Part shown: positions 52,527-62,582 of the stretch, in pieces | Position numbering within the stretch: position 1 is the first letter of the stretch | How the letters are laid out: each line of letters opens with the position of its first letter | Origin: G039954875 sp039954875 | GTDB lineage: Bacteria; Bacteroidota; Bacteroidia; Flavobacteriales; Blattabacteriaceae | Assembly: GCA_039954875.1 (NCBI GenBank) | Contig: CP157202.1 | Span: 1 to 64,000, forward strand | Length of the DNA: 64,000 nucleotides | Direction: 5' to 3' | Translations under genes and position numbers: made by a program | The notes under the pieces: generated by a model | The model's database searches: none | Told to the model about the DNA's origin: nothing | Seen by the model: the letters and a program-made list of their open reading frames with translations, nothing else

Positions 52527-52601
52527 TGGACACTATCGGATTCGAACCGATGACCTCTACCCTGTCAAGATAGCGCTCTAAACCAACTGAGCTAAATGTC
52601 C
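52527..52601 (-). tRNA. tRNA-Val (GAC)
   Basis: On the minus strand: acceptor GGACATT with AGTGTCC, D-stem GCTC/GAGC, anticodon stem CTATC/GGTAG around TTGACAG, T-stem ATCGG/CCGAT. The loop puts GAC at the anticodon, which reads Val codons GTC/GTT. A complete gene alone in a long spacer. Confidence 0.88.
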
Positions 52602-54060
52602 TATGATATGAAAATATTTTTGAAAAGCTGCTGGTAAATTTAATGTAAAATTATTTACCTTTATCCTTTTTAGCGTGTATTTTTTTTTATTTTTTTGATT
52701 GACCTACTTGCTCGTCTCCTCCTATATATTCCACTAAAAGATCCAAATGGTTACAAATTCGGTGTAATGCGGATAGTATTTTTTCTTCAAGTTTTCAACT
52801 CAATATTTTTCCTATCTTAACTATGTATTCCCTATTATTATGTTTTTTTATATTTTCTTGAAATATAGATGAAATCCCAGATTTGTTTATAATTATTAGA
52901 TAAGCCTTACTATTTCTGCCAGATTTTTTATAGTGTTTTCTAGTATTTATTTATATAAATCGTATGTCACACTTTTTTTAAATAGACTGTTGAGATATAT
53001 CCTTCTTGATAGGAAATATTTGAAACACTTCCTAGGTATGAATTATTTTTTATTCTCTAGTAATGATGCGTTTTTTTGAGATATATTAATAGTATTGGTT
53101 AATTATTTTTAGCTTATATTTAAAGTCTTCCTCACTTATTTGATCCTTTTAAATGCTATTATAAAAAAAATATTCTAAAAAAATAACATCCCTATTTGAG
53201 GTTTACATCTATTTAGTGTATATTTATGTATTAATTAACTAATTAATGGGAAAAATGCATACTAACTTTATTAAAGAGTAAAAAGTTGTTGCGCTATAAA
53301 TACAGGGATATTGCTACTGCTTCTGCTGGGTGGAGTGCTAAGTATGTTTTTTTATTATCAATGGTGAACGCTCTGTGAACAGTAGGTTCTCTAAAGAAAT
53401 TTATAGAATATGTAAGAGCCATCTTGATTTTACTCAGACCTGTGGAAAGGAGAGAATGTTTTTTTAATCTCCTTGTTTCCCCATTTTTGTTCCATTCGAC
53501 TGTGTTGAAAATATGAGATCTTTTATGGATGGATATGAAGTCTATTTGTAAGTTTATATACAATTGAGCTTTGTTCTGTTTTGTCTGATTAGATGATGAT
53601 TGGGCTCACTGCATTGGTAGTAGGTATTATTTGTATCGTCTGTAGTGGATTGTACAGTCTTATCAAAGCTTCCCATGGATAGATAGTCCTAGCGTTTGAG
53701 GGTAGGGAAAGGGGTAAAACCATAAGGGTTGTTTTTTATCCCTCTACATCTGAGCATTTAAACTATTAAAATTTTCAGCAATAGTGTGGAGAAGATCAAA
53801 TTATTTTAGATCTCTAAAAAAATGGAATCTTTCTAATCTGAATTCTTTTGTTTTCACCTCCTTTTCTAATTATATATTAGGTTTGTTTCCATGACTCTTT
53901 CGCTTTTTTTCCTTGATGGGTTTTATCAAAGGGTATATACAAATAAATTTGTAGACATTTGCTATTCATCAATCGTTTGAAGCAGGAAGAATATTAACTT
54001 ATATTTCTCAAAATTCTCACGGGTAGATGCGTTTGCCTTTAGTTTTAAGTTAGAATTTTT
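52602..54060. other. Gene-poor AT-rich spacer with faint relics
   Basis: Mostly AT with dense stops. Three weak traces: a minus-strand piece with EEKILSALHRICNHLDLLVEYIGG near 52740-52810, a minus-strand 89-residue ORF at 53294-53563 (with KIKMALTYSINFF), and a plus-strand piece MMIGLTALVVGIICIVCSGLYSL near 53590-53670. None is assigned to a family. Confidence 0.4.
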
Positions 54061-54063
54061 AGA

Positions 54064-54090
54064 ACGTATGGTCATAAAATGACCATACGT
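54064..54090. repeat. Perfect 12-bp inverted repeat
   Basis: ACGTATGGTCAT, a 3-base loop, then ATGACCATACGT. It sits about 25 bases before the longer inverted repeat at 54115. Confidence 0.7.
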
Positions 54091-54114
54091 ATTGAAATTA
54101 AGATTTTAAGGATT

Positions 54115-54181
54115 GATTTTCTATGGTATTAAAGCCACCCTTATTTTTATACCAAGGGTGGCTTTAATACCATAGAAAATC
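54115..54181. terminator. Perfect 28-bp inverted repeat downstream of aconitase
   Basis: Two exactly complementary 28-base arms (54115-54142 and 54154-54181) with an 11-base loop; each arm contains AAAGCCACCCTT or its complement. It ends 18 bases from the aconitase stop, so in RNA it would make a very strong hairpin and probably terminates or stabilises that transcript. The flanking T/A runs (GATTTTC/GAAAATC) make it usable in either direction. Confidence 0.65.
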
Positions 54182-54198
54182 AAATACTCCTGATTGCA

Positions 54199-56484
54199 TT
54201 AGGACGAAGCTTTTGAGCTATAGCTAGAGGTCAAGGCTTTTTTCTGCTGTATATTGATGAGATTCAAGGCGGATCCTGCTTTGAACCATTCAATCTGGTT
54301 CCTATTATAAGTATGCACTGTCTGTATGTTTTCGCTTGTTCCGTCGTTATGGACGAGTTCGAGGATGAGCCTTTGTTCTGGAGCAAATTTTTCCAAATCG
54401 ATAAAATTAAAAACGTCGTCTTCTCGGATCTTATCATAATCGGCTTCATCGGCAAAAGTCAACGCGAGCATGCCTTGTTTTTTTAAGTTGGTCTCGTGTA
54501 TACGTGCAAAAGAACGGACCAATACTACACGCACGCTCAAATAACGCGGCTCCATAGCGGCGTGTTCTCGAGAGGAGCCCTCACCATAATTGTGATCACC
54601 TATGACTATAGTAGGTATACCTGCTGCTTTGTAGGCCCTTGCAGTATCGGGTACTGCGCCATAAGCACCGGTCAATAGATTTTTTATTTCATTGGTCCGA
54701 TTGTTGAAGAAATTGATAGCGCCGATCAACAAATTGTTGGAAATGTTGTCGAGATGTCCGCGATACCTCAGCCAGGGGCCGGCCATCGAAATGTGGTCTG
54801 TAGTACACTTGCCTTGTGCTTTGATTAGTAATCTGACACCCAAAAGATTTTTACCCTCCCAAGCTTGGAAGGGATCCAAGAGTTGCAAGCGTTGCGAATT
54901 CGGATCGATTTTGATATCGATACTATTCCCGTCTTTTGTAGGGACCTGGTATCCGGCATCTTTGACCTCAAAACCTTTTACAGGTAATTCAATTCCTTCA
55001 GGTTCTTCCAGTTTAACTTGCTCACCTTTTTTATTGGTCAGGGTGTCCGTAAGAGGATTGAAGGTCAGACTACCTGCTAGAGTCAATGCTGTGACGATCT
55101 CGGGTGAGGCGACGAAAGCATGAGTATTGGGATTGCCATCGTTGCGTTTTGCAAAATTGCGATTGAAAGAGGTGATGATGGAGTTTTTACGATTAGGGTC
55201 GTCCGTATGACGTGCCCACTGGCCTATACAAGGTCCGCAGGCATTGGCCAAAACCACACCACCCATTTCCTCTAAAGCTTGTAGATAACCGTCGCGTTCT
55301 ACTGTATAGCGCACCTGTTCGGAGCCCGGTGTGATGGTAAATTCTGTCTGGACTTTTAAGTTTTTGCTGACGGCTTGTTTGGCCAAAGAGGCAGCACGTG
55401 TGATGTCTTCGTATGAAGAGTTAGTACAGGAACCGATGAGACCCACTTCGAGTTTTTCAGGCCAACTGTTGTCCCTGACCGCTTGAGCAAATTTGGAGAT
55501 AGGCCATGCCAAATCGGGCGTAAATGGACCATTGATATGAGGTTCCAACTCGGAGAGGTTGATGGTGATTACTTGATCAAAATATTTTTCAGGTTCAGCA
55601 TAGACTTCAGCATCGCCAATGAGATGCTCTTTGACGGCCTGGGCCAGATTAGCTATTTCAGCACGACCTGTACTTCTTAGATAAGCTTCTGATTGGGTAT
55701 CGTATCCAAATATGGAAGTCGTAGCGCCTATTTCGGCACCCATATTGCAAATGGTAGCCTTGCCGGTAGCTGAAAGTGACTGAGCACCTTCTCCAAAATA
55801 TTCAATGACAGCTCCTGTACCGCCTTTCACTGTGAGGATGCCAGCTACCTTCAAAATGATGTCTTTAGCCGAAGTCCATCCATTTAATTTCCCTGTCAAT
55901 TGGATGCCGATCATCTTAGGGAATTTCAATTCCCAAGGCATACCAGCCATTACGTCTACAGCATCTGCCCCACCCACGCCGATGGCGATCATTCCTAGAC
56001 CGCCGGCATTCGGTGTGTGAGAATCCGTACCGATCATCATCCCACTGGGGAAGGCATAATTTTCTAAAACTACTTGATGAATGATACCCGCACCGGGTTT
56101 CCAGAATCCAATACCATATTTGTTGGAGATTGACTCTAGAAAGTTGAACACTTCACTACTGTTGTTTAGGGCTTCTTTCAGATCCTTATCAGCCCCGATC
56201 TTGGCTTGTATCAGGTGATCACAATGGATGGTAGTAGGTACTGCAGTAGTAGACTTACCTGCTTGCATGAATTGCAACAAGGCCATTTGCGCGGTGACGT
56301 CTTGCATGGCTATATGGTCTGGTTTGAAATCACCGTAGGAGACACCACGTTCGTATGCCATTGTAGGTCTCCCATCAAACAGATGGGCGTAGAGTACCTT
56401 TTCGCCATAAGTGAGCGGACGGCCTACTGCTTTTCGTGCTTGGACGATGCGTTGATCTATGTGGGTATAAACATTTTGGATCAT
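54199..56484 (-). CDS. acn: Aconitate hydratase
   Basis: It interconverts citrate and isocitrate with a 4Fe-4S cluster. The three cluster cysteines are present: C359 in LIGSCTNS and C422/C425 in NACGPCIG (numbering from the longer start at 56502). Also TTIHCDHLIQA, GTDSHTPNAGG and, in the swivel domain, GDHNYGEGSSREHAA. The length of about 760 matches the mitochondrial-like aconitase of Bacteroidota. I prefer ATG at 56484 (MIQNVYTHIDQ), which agrees with the family start; a possible -7 element (GATATTTG) overlaps the upstream ATG at 56502. No other TCA gene is in the window. Intact. Confidence 0.93.
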   Translation of the reverse strand: MIQNVYTHIDQRIVQARKAVGRPLTYGEKVLYAHLFDGRPTMAYERGVSYGDFKPDHIAMQDVTAQMALLQFMQAGKSTTAVPTTIHCDHLIQAKIGADKDLKEALNNSSEVFNFLESISNKYGIGFWKPGAGIIHQVVLENYAFPSGMMIGTDSHTPNAGGLGMIAIGVGGADAVDVMAGMPWELKFPKMIGIQLTGKLNGWTSAKDIILKVAGILTVKGGTGAVIEYFGEGAQSLSATGKATICNMGAEIGATTSIFGYDTQSEAYLRSTGRAEIANLAQAVKEHLIGDAEVYAEPEKYFDQVITINLSELEPHINGPFTPDLAWPISKFAQAVRDNSWPEKLEVGLIGSCTNSSYEDITRAASLAKQAVSKNLKVQTEFTITPGSEQVRYTVERDGYLQALEEMGGVVLANACGPCIGQWARHTDDPNRKNSIITSFNRNFAKRNDGNPNTHAFVASPEIVTALTLAGSLTFNPLTDTLTNKKGEQVKLEEPEGIELPVKGFEVKDAGYQVPTKDGNSIDIKIDPNSQRLQLLDPFQAWEGKNLLGVRLLIKAQGKCTTDHISMAGPWLRYRGHLDNISNNLLIGAINFFNNRTNEIKNLLTGAYGAVPDTARAYKAAGIPTIVIGDHNYGEGSSREHAAMEPRYLSVRVVLVRSFARIHETNLKKQGMLALTFADEADYDKIREDDVFNFIDLEKFAPEQRLILELVHNDGTSENIQTVHTYNRNQIEWFKAGSALNLINIQQKKALTSSYSSKASS

Positions 56485-56600
56485 TTTTAGATCAAATATC
56501 ATAACTTCTGTGGATTTTTAATTTGGATAAGATTAAGGTATTTCGAATTTAATAATCTTACTAGAATTTTAAAAACACTACTACTTATCTATAGGTGATT

Positions 56601-57368
56601 TTAATAAGTCTTCAGAAAAACTTGCACTTCTTTATCAAATGCTGCAGGCTGATCTGCATGTATCCAATGGCCCGCTTTTTCTATGGTAACGACTTGTGCT
56701 TGAGAAAAATATTGCCTGATTAGCGGGAGATCTTCATCAGAGATGTAGTCGGATGCTCTGCCCCGTAGAAAGAGTGTAGGCTTTTTGTATACCTCTCCTT
56801 GTAAAGCTTGTTGGATAAGCACAGCATAATTTTTTTCGATACCATGGAGATAGAATCTAAAAGCCAGCCTACCGTCTTCTCTTCGGTAAGTATTTTTGGA
56901 AAGTAAGGATCTCGTATCCGAATCTTGGATAGATTGCGCTAAAAAAATATCGAGCTCTTTTCTGGTAGTTATTTGGTCAAAATCCACTGTTTTTATAATT
57001 TCAATTATCTCTTGGTGATGTGGCGGATAAGCCTTGAGAGCAATGTCCGAGATGATGATTTTTTGAGGGATTTCTGAATGATCTAAGGCGAATTGCATCA
57101 CCGCTTTGCCCCCCATTGAATGGCCTATCAATACCGGTTCGGACAACCCATGATGTGTGATATATTGCAATATATCTTCCGAGATGAGTGTATAATCCAT
57201 AGCATCGGTATGAAAGCTCTGTCCATGATTTCTCAAATCTACCAGATGCACTTGATAGGTTTCGGCCCAACGCTTGCCGAGTGTGGTCCAGTTGTCTCCC
57301 ATACCAAAGAGTCCGTGTAAGACCAATAAGGCTTGGCCTTGGCCATATATTTTCGAGTGAAGGATCAT
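56601..57368 (-). CDS. Alpha/beta hydrolase (YbfF-like esterase)
   Basis: A 255-residue cytoplasmic hydrolase. HGLFGMGDNW (oxyanion loop) near 18, DLRNHGQS near 45, the nucleophile elbow GHSMGGK with Ser 84, and the last histidine in GHWIHADQP. These are the marks of the YbfF/acyl-CoA-thioesterase-like branch. Its natural substrate is unknown. The start overlaps the pdxJ stop by 4 bases, so the two are co-translated. Intact. Confidence 0.88.
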   Translation of the reverse strand: MILHSKIYGQGQALLVLHGLFGMGDNWTTLGKRWAETYQVHLVDLRNHGQSFHTDAMDYTLISEDILQYITHHGLSEPVLIGHSMGGKAVMQFALDHSEIPQKIIISDIALKAYPPHHQEIIEIIKTVDFDQITTRKELDIFLAQSIQDSDTRSLLSKNTYRREDGRLAFRFYLHGIEKNYAVLIQQALQGEVYKKPTLFLRGRASDYISDEDLPLIRQYFSQAQVVTIEKAGHWIHADQPAAFDKEVQVFLKTY

Positions 57369-58108
57369 TTCTGTTGCTTTTTTTGATGGGCTTTTTCGAT
57401 GCGTTTCAAGTAAGCTTGGATGGTGTTTTCTAAACCGAGGTAGATGGCCTCGGCAATCAAAGCATGACCGATAGACACTTCAGCAATGGCTGGAATTCTT
57501 TCGATCAGAAACGCGATGTTTTCCAAACTGAGATCATGGCCAGCATTCAATGTTAGACCAGCTCTCGCGGCTTCTTGAGCTGTCTGGACATAGGATTGGA
57601 TGCTATTGAGATCCTTCCGTGCATATGCTAGGGCAAAGGCTTTAGTGTAGAGTTCTATACGATCCGTGCCTGTTTTGGCCGCAGCCGAAACATATTTTGG
57701 ATCAGGATCTAGAAAAATTGATGTACGAATGCCGTGATGTTTAAATTCATCAATAACTTCGGTCAAAAACGTATTGTGCGTGATCGTATCCCATCCGGCA
57801 TTGGAGGTCAAGACATCTTCGGCATCGGGTACCAACGTCACCTGATTGGGCTGCACCTCTAATACCAAGCGTATGAATTTCTCGGTCGGCTTGCCTTCGA
57901 TATTGAACTCTGTCATGACAATGGTCTTGAGGTCGTAGACGTCTTGATATTTGATGTGCCTCTCATCAGGGCGCGGGTGGACTGTAATACCCTGAGCCCC
58001 GAATCTCTGAATGTCGATGGCCGCCTGGATCACATTGGGTGTATTACCGCCACGAGCATTGCGGAACATAGCAATCTTGTTGATATTTACACTTAGTCGA
58101 GTAGTCAT
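57365..58108 (-). CDS. pdxJ: Pyridoxine 5'-phosphate synthase
   Basis: PdxJ condenses 1-deoxyxylulose-5-phosphate and 3-amino-acetone phosphate to pyridoxine phosphate. The 247-residue TIM barrel begins RLSVNINKIAMFRNARGG and has the conserved VHPRPDERHI, EFNIEGKP, TLVPDA, SIFLDPD, ELYTKAFA, GLTLNAGHDLSLEN and SIGHALI. It lies between mscS and the hydrolase on one minus-strand operon. Kept, so the cell likely still makes its own PLP. Confidence 0.95.
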   Translation of the reverse strand: MTTRLSVNINKIAMFRNARGGNTPNVIQAAIDIQRFGAQGITVHPRPDERHIKYQDVYDLKTIVMTEFNIEGKPTEKFIRLVLEVQPNQVTLVPDAEDVLTSNAGWDTITHNTFLTEVIDEFKHHGIRTSIFLDPDPKYVSAAAKTGTDRIELYTKAFALAYARKDLNSIQSYVQTAQEAARAGLTLNAGHDLSLENIAFLIERIPAIAEVSIGHALIAEAIYLGLENTIQAYLKRIEKAHQKKQQK

Positions 58109-58112
58109 GCGT

Positions 58113-59375
58113 TTACTTTTGGGTACTGCTGTTGATAGTTTGTACCAACTCGAGGCCGAATTCTTTAGCTGCTGTCAGGAGATGATCAAATATGTCGGCT
58201 TGTATCCGTTCATATTCTAACCATTCGGAGGTGGTGGTAAAGCAATAAAGCTCTAAAGGTAGGCCATGAGGAGTGGTCTCGAGATGCCTCACTATGAGGT
58301 TTTCCCATTGAGATATGTCGGGATGTTCTCGGAGGTATGCTAGAGCATATTGGCGAAAGACCCCTATATTGGTTAGTCTTCTGCTATTGATCTCCATACT
58401 GGTATCGAAACCTTTCTCTTGATTAAAGGTTTCAATCTCTTTTTGTTTTTTTTCGATGTAATCATGGATCAAACGAAACATTTTGAATTGCTCGAGGGTC
58501 GACGTATTACAAAACTGAAAAGATTTGATATTAAAGAGGATAGCACGTTTGATCCGACGGATGTTTTTTTTACGCATCATCTCAAAGTTGGTCACCGCTG
58601 TAGATATTAAGTCATAGGTAGGTACCGTAGTTATCGTCTTATCAAAATTCTCCACTTTGGCAGAGAGTAAATTGATCTCGACCACCGTTCCTTCCATCGA
58701 ATATTTGGGTACAGCGATCCAATCTCCTACTTTGACCATTTTGGTTGAAGCCATCTGTACACCCGATACAAATCCTAGGATCGTATCCTTGAAGACCAAT
58801 ACGATGATAGCTGTCACAGCACCCAGACTTGTTAAAATAGCCATTAGTTGGATGTTGTAAAGTATTGAGATTATAATCAATACACAAAGCGTTGTGAAAA
58901 ATATCTTCAATAGTTGCGAGAAGGAACGTACAGCAATGGTCCGGTGGTTGTTTTCACTGGTAGCAATTTTTGTGATTGAATCGATGATCCGGATCAAGAA
59001 TTGTAAAACAATCAGAACAAATAGGATGCTGAATACCTTTTCGATATTGATAATCATCCGAGGGTATGCATTGAAAAGAATTTCCGCAGCCGATGAGCCA
59101 ACGATCAAGGGAAAGAAATAGGCCAGACTATCAAACACTTTATTTTCATACAAGATATTGTCCCAATTGAAAGGAGTGGAACTGACGATGCGTTTTCCAA
59201 TGAAACGCACTACTCTTTTGAAGGCAAAAGACAAAATACCTAATAATGAGGCTAAGAATAACAACTTAATAAAAATGACGATAGTTGTGCTCACCCTTGA
59301 GCCAAACCCTAGGCTTTGGATGAATCCTTCAAGCCATCCGCTTTGATCGTTTAGGTATATTGCTGGTTTCTCCAT
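58113..59375 (-). CDS. Mechanosensitive channel, MscS family
   Basis: A 420-residue inner-membrane channel that opens on hypo-osmotic shock. Several N-terminal membrane helices are followed by the MscS core: a pore helix region with SLGAVTAIIVLVFKDTILGF and the beta domain GDWIAVPKYSMEGTVVEINL, then a long soluble tail. The size matches the YbdG/MscM-like branch. It is the only intact mechanosensitive channel here: three mscL copies are relics. It heads the mscS-pdxJ-hydrolase operon; promoter box TAAATTTG is 23 bases upstream. Confidence 0.9.
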   Translation of the reverse strand: MEKPAIYLNDQSGWLEGFIQSLGFGSRVSTTIVIFIKLLFLASLLGILSFAFKRVVRFIGKRIVSSTPFNWDNILYENKVFDSLAYFFPLIVGSSAAEILFNAYPRMIINIEKVFSILFVLIVLQFLIRIIDSITKIATSENNHRTIAVRSFSQLLKIFFTTLCVLIIISILYNIQLMAILTSLGAVTAIIVLVFKDTILGFVSGVQMASTKMVKVGDWIAVPKYSMEGTVVEINLLSAKVENFDKTITTVPTYDLISTAVTNFEMMRKKNIRRIKRAILFNIKSFQFCNTSTLEQFKMFRLIHDYIEKKQKEIETFNQEKGFDTSMEINSRRLTNIGVFRQYALAYLREHPDISQWENLIVRHLETTPHGLPLELYCFTTTSEWLEYERIQADIFDHLLTAAKEFGLELVQTINSSTQK

Positions 59376-59397
59376 AGATATGTTTTAAAAACTGAGA

Positions 59398-59405
59398 CAA
59401 ATTTA
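59398..59405 (-). promoter_or_regulatory. Promoter -7 element of the mscS-pdxJ operon
   Basis: TAAATTTG on the minus strand fits TAnnTTTG, 22 bases before the mscS ATG, giving a leader of about 15 nt. Confidence 0.5.
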
Positions 59406-59599
59406 GCTTGAAAGGCTGAATAAATTGTACATTTCTTTCTATCGCTCGACCATAGAAATGTATATGGTTGCCAGGGATATTCGTAAGATGTTTATGTACA
59501 TTTTTAAATTTTATTACAGAAAATAGCAATTCGAAGTATGACATCGGAAAACTATTGCTATACAATAATTGAGATCATCTGCACAAGGTGGGGCTATAC

Positions 59600-60135
59600 A
59601 TCCCCCCCCCCGGATTACCTCTCGCAAAGAGAGATTTAGTGGGAAGTTGTCGAAGAGATCTTGACATATGCCCATTGGGCTCATTCACATAAATTGATTG
59701 AGCCATGGTGGTTCAAAGTGATTCAAGGTAATGCTAGAAAAAACCTGGCAGATTTTTAGTCGATGAAATTCTTGTATAAAACGCCGATAATGCCCATAAA
59801 AAAATTAAAAATATTCGGATAAATATCCTCTGGACACCCTGTTTGATTATCATTTTTATGAAAGTTTTTCAGCTCGTACTCTCATGGAAAGAAATTGTAT
59901 ATCAGTAGCCATGGCTGTACAAAACATGTGACTCACTTGTACTGCCTTAGGGATCTATTTTTATTGGAGCACTCCTACTGTGATAATAAAGTTATAAGTT
60001 TTCTTTCATGAAGATCCTGACGGGAAATACTTAGGACTGTTCTATATGGGCTATATCCGGCCTAGTTTTTAGTTCAAAAATAAACGCGCGTCCCTCTCCG
60101 ATAGAGGAAAGAGGTACTCGGTCTGAGCCAGTATA
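59600..60135 (+). pseudogene. Nitroreductase family relic
   Basis: Frames join to a nitroreductase: AHSHKLIEPWWFKVIQG, NCISVAMAVQNM.LTCTALGI (the flavin-binding 'AxQNxxLxAxxxGxG' block), YWSTPT and KYLGLFYMGYI. The gene begins near a run of ten C at 59602-59611. Many stops. The protein would have been a flavin-dependent oxidoreductase. Confidence 0.72.
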
Positions 60136-60139
60136 CACA

Positions 60140-60660
60140 GTGGAGTTGATAAAGTAAATACAGTACATCACTACGCACACTCCTCAAAAAAAAAACCTCA
60201 ACGGGAGCATCCCTTTTTCTAGATTCAACAAATATTATTTGTGCTCAAGCCTCCAGGCATCGCCGATGAGTTGGCCTGCTTTGCCAATGACATGGTGACA
60301 ATGGATGAGTATCGCAATGAGATTTTTGGCATTGGCTTGCGCGATAGTATGAGTTTTTTTATATTACCGATTCTATAAGTAAGCATTTCATAACTAATCA
60401 TCTCCCCGCAGGGGATCTCTGAGACTTCAGACCATAACCTATTGAAAATATGTGCTACCAGGTGAAATCTTCAAACTAAATTTTTGAAGTCTTCTTTGGA
60501 AATACAGATCCGATTCAGAAAAAAATTCGTCGCGTGAATAATATAAACATCTATCTATGCAGATCCATTTAGGTTGTAGGAAGTATCGTCTGTGAAAACT
60601 CCATACGTTCGAGAGAATCCCCCTCAACAGTGATCGTGATCCAATCCCCATAGGAGATTT
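60140..60660. other. Unassigned stretch before rimP
   Basis: Pieces in both strands have protein-like composition (plus strand IADELACFANDMVTMDEYRNE near 60260; minus strand SRDEFFSESDLYFQRRL near 60520). No family recognised; probably one broken gene. Confidence 0.35.
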
Positions 60661-60670
60661 ATAATTTAGC

Positions 60671-60703
60671 TTGAAAGGTATTGTATAATAATTCTTATAT
60701 TTG
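60671..60703 (+). promoter_or_regulatory. Promoter of the rimP-nusA-infB operon
   Basis: TTG at 60671-60673 and TATATTTG at 60696-60703, 22 bases apart, fit the Bacteroidota consensus with a slightly long spacer. The start of rimP follows about 25 bases later. Confidence 0.5.
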
Positions 60704-60727
60704 CCCAGAGTAGGTTAGTCGATGTAA

Positions 60728-61237
60728 GTGCAGGTGAGGGCGGAAGCCCTCATTTTTCATATCGATCATATGGATAGACAAAGAGTAGAAGCCTCATTAA
60801 AAGGTGTATTGGATGCATTTCCCGAGTTATTTTTGATCGATTTATCGATCACTTCTCGGAATAATATTTACATTCGCTTAGATGACGATCAAGGTGTATC
60901 TCTAAAAGATTGTACGAATATCATCCGTCATTTAGAAGAGAATTTTTATTACGACGCAGAAGATTATTCCTTAGAAGAAGTTTCCTCAGCAGGAGGAAGC
61001 GAACCTTTGAAATACACAGGCAATATTTGAAAAATAGTGGGATGACGCTTGAGGTATTCACCAAGGGAAGTATGTATTATGAAGTCTTCTGGAAGAAGAA
61101 GATGAAAAACAAATAACCTTAGAGCAGGCCGAGCACCTTCCCAGAATCCAAGAAAAAGGAAGAAAAAAGATAGTGAAACAGTATATCATCCTCTATAACG
61201 ATAGAGCACAAACTAAAAAAGTGTTGGTCAAGTTTTA
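60728..61237 (+). pseudogene. rimP: rimP (ribosome maturation factor) disrupted by frameshifts
   Basis: The first 100 codons read as RimP: FHIDHMDRQRVEASLKGVLD, LFLIDLSITSRNNIYIRLDD, then DYSLEEVSSAGGSEPLKYTG (SSPGxxxPL motif). A shift near 61017 leads to KNSGMTLEVFTKGSMYYEV, and another near 61090 to EDEKQITLEQAEHLP...KQYIILYND and KVLVKF stop at 61237. All three parts of a normal RimP of about 160 residues are there, so two single-base changes or ribosomal slippage separate them from function. It precedes nusA by 17 bases. Confidence 0.85.
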
Positions 61238-61254
61238 AGTCAAAATTATCAATT

Positions 61255-62490
61255 ATGGACCATGTAGCATTGATAGATTCTTTCGCAGACTTTAAAAATG
61301 AAAAGAACATAGATCAGATGAGCCTTATGGCCATATTGGAGGATTCCATACGTGGAGTACTACGAAAAAAATATGGTTCTTCAGACAACTATGATATCAT
61401 TGTCAACCCAGGTCAAGGTGATCTGGAGATTTGGAGAAACCGTATCGTCTTAGAAGACGGCACAGTAGAAGATGAAAATGCTCAAATAGCCCTATCAGCC
61501 GCCAGGAAGATAGAACCTGACTTCGAAATAGGCGAGGAGGTTACTGAAAAGGTAGCGCTGGACGATCTCGGTAGAAGAGCCGTCTTGTCACTCAGACAAA
61601 ATTTGATTTCTAAAGTCAGTGAGTACGATAATACCAGTATTTATAAAAAGTTTAAAGACAAACTTGGAGAAGTTATCCATGTAGAGGTATATCACATCTT
61701 ACCTAGACAAATCATCATGAAAGACGATGAGCAGAATGAAATGATCTTACTCAAACAGGAACAAATCCCCAATGACTTTTTCCGTAAAGGAGACCCAGTA
61801 TTTGCTTTAGTGAAAAAGGTCGATTGGAAAGACGGCAAGCCTATAGCCATACTTTCGAGAAGTGATGTCAAATTTCTAGAAAAACTCTTCGAATTAGAGA
61901 TCCCTGAAGTAGCTGATAAGTTGATCACAGTGAAAAAAGTAGCTCGTATCCCCGGCGAAAAAGCCAAAGTAGCCGTAGAGTCCTATGACGACCGTATAGA
62001 CCCCGTAGGCGCCTGTGTAGGTATGAAAGGTTCTCGGATACATCCCATAGTAAGAGAATTGAGAAATGAAAACATCGATGTGATCAACTATACCTCCAAT
62101 AATCAGCTCTACATCACTCGGGCATTGAGCCCAGCCAAAGTCTCTATGATGGAAATCGATGAAGAGAATAAATCTGCCGCCGTATACGTCAAGCCTGAAG
62201 AGATATCCAAAGCCATCGGGCGTGGTGGCCAAAACATTCGTTTAGCCAGCCAACTCACCGGTTATAAGATTAATATTTTCAGAGATTTGCCATATGATGA
62301 TGACGTAGAGCTAACAGAATTTTTTGACGAGATAGAACCACACGTCATCGAAGCCTTTCACAAGATCGGACTCGACACAGCCAAATCAATATTGGATTGC
62401 GATGTAGACGACCTCGTAAGGCGTACCAGCCTTGAAAAAGAGACTATAGAACAAGTCTTCAATATATTAAACGAAGAATTTGAAGAATAA
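61255..62490 (+). CDS. nusA: Transcription termination/antitermination factor NusA
   Basis: NusA binds RNA polymerase and modulates pausing and termination. The 411-residue protein has the N-terminal polymerase-binding domain (LIDSFADFKNEKNID, LEDSIRGVLRKKYG), an S1 domain (about 135-200), and two KH domains (GACVGMKGSRIHPIVREL and AIGRGGQNIRLASQLTGYKI). After the KH part there is only a short acidic C-terminus, the usual short form in Bacteroidota. Stop at 62490; infB follows after 92 bases. Intact. Confidence 0.96.
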   Translation: MDHVALIDSFADFKNEKNIDQMSLMAILEDSIRGVLRKKYGSSDNYDIIVNPGQGDLEIWRNRIVLEDGTVEDENAQIALSAARKIEPDFEIGEEVTEKVALDDLGRRAVLSLRQNLISKVSEYDNTSIYKKFKDKLGEVIHVEVYHILPRQIIMKDDEQNEMILLKQEQIPNDFFRKGDPVFALVKKVDWKDGKPIAILSRSDVKFLEKLFELEIPEVADKLITVKKVARIPGEKAKVAVESYDDRIDPVGACVGMKGSRIHPIVRELRNENIDVINYTSNNQLYITRALSPAKVSMMEIDEENKSAAVYVKPEEISKAIGRGGQNIRLASQLTGYKINIFRDLPYDDDVELTEFFDEIEPHVIEAFHKIGLDTAKSILDCDVDDLVRRTSLEKETIEQVFNILNEEFEE

Positions 62491-62582
62491 TATTAGATGA
62501 GATCATTTCATTTTTTCCGAGTATAGTGTTAAACCCCTATTTTTGTAAGGCTTGATAGTTTTTTACAATAGACCCATTTTTT

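Noticed and set aside
53294..53563. 89-residue minus-strand ORF as a real gene
   Set aside because: It has protein-like parts (KIKMALTYSINFF, LHPAEAVAISLYL) but no start context, no family and no neighbours; it may be a relic but I cannot support a gene.
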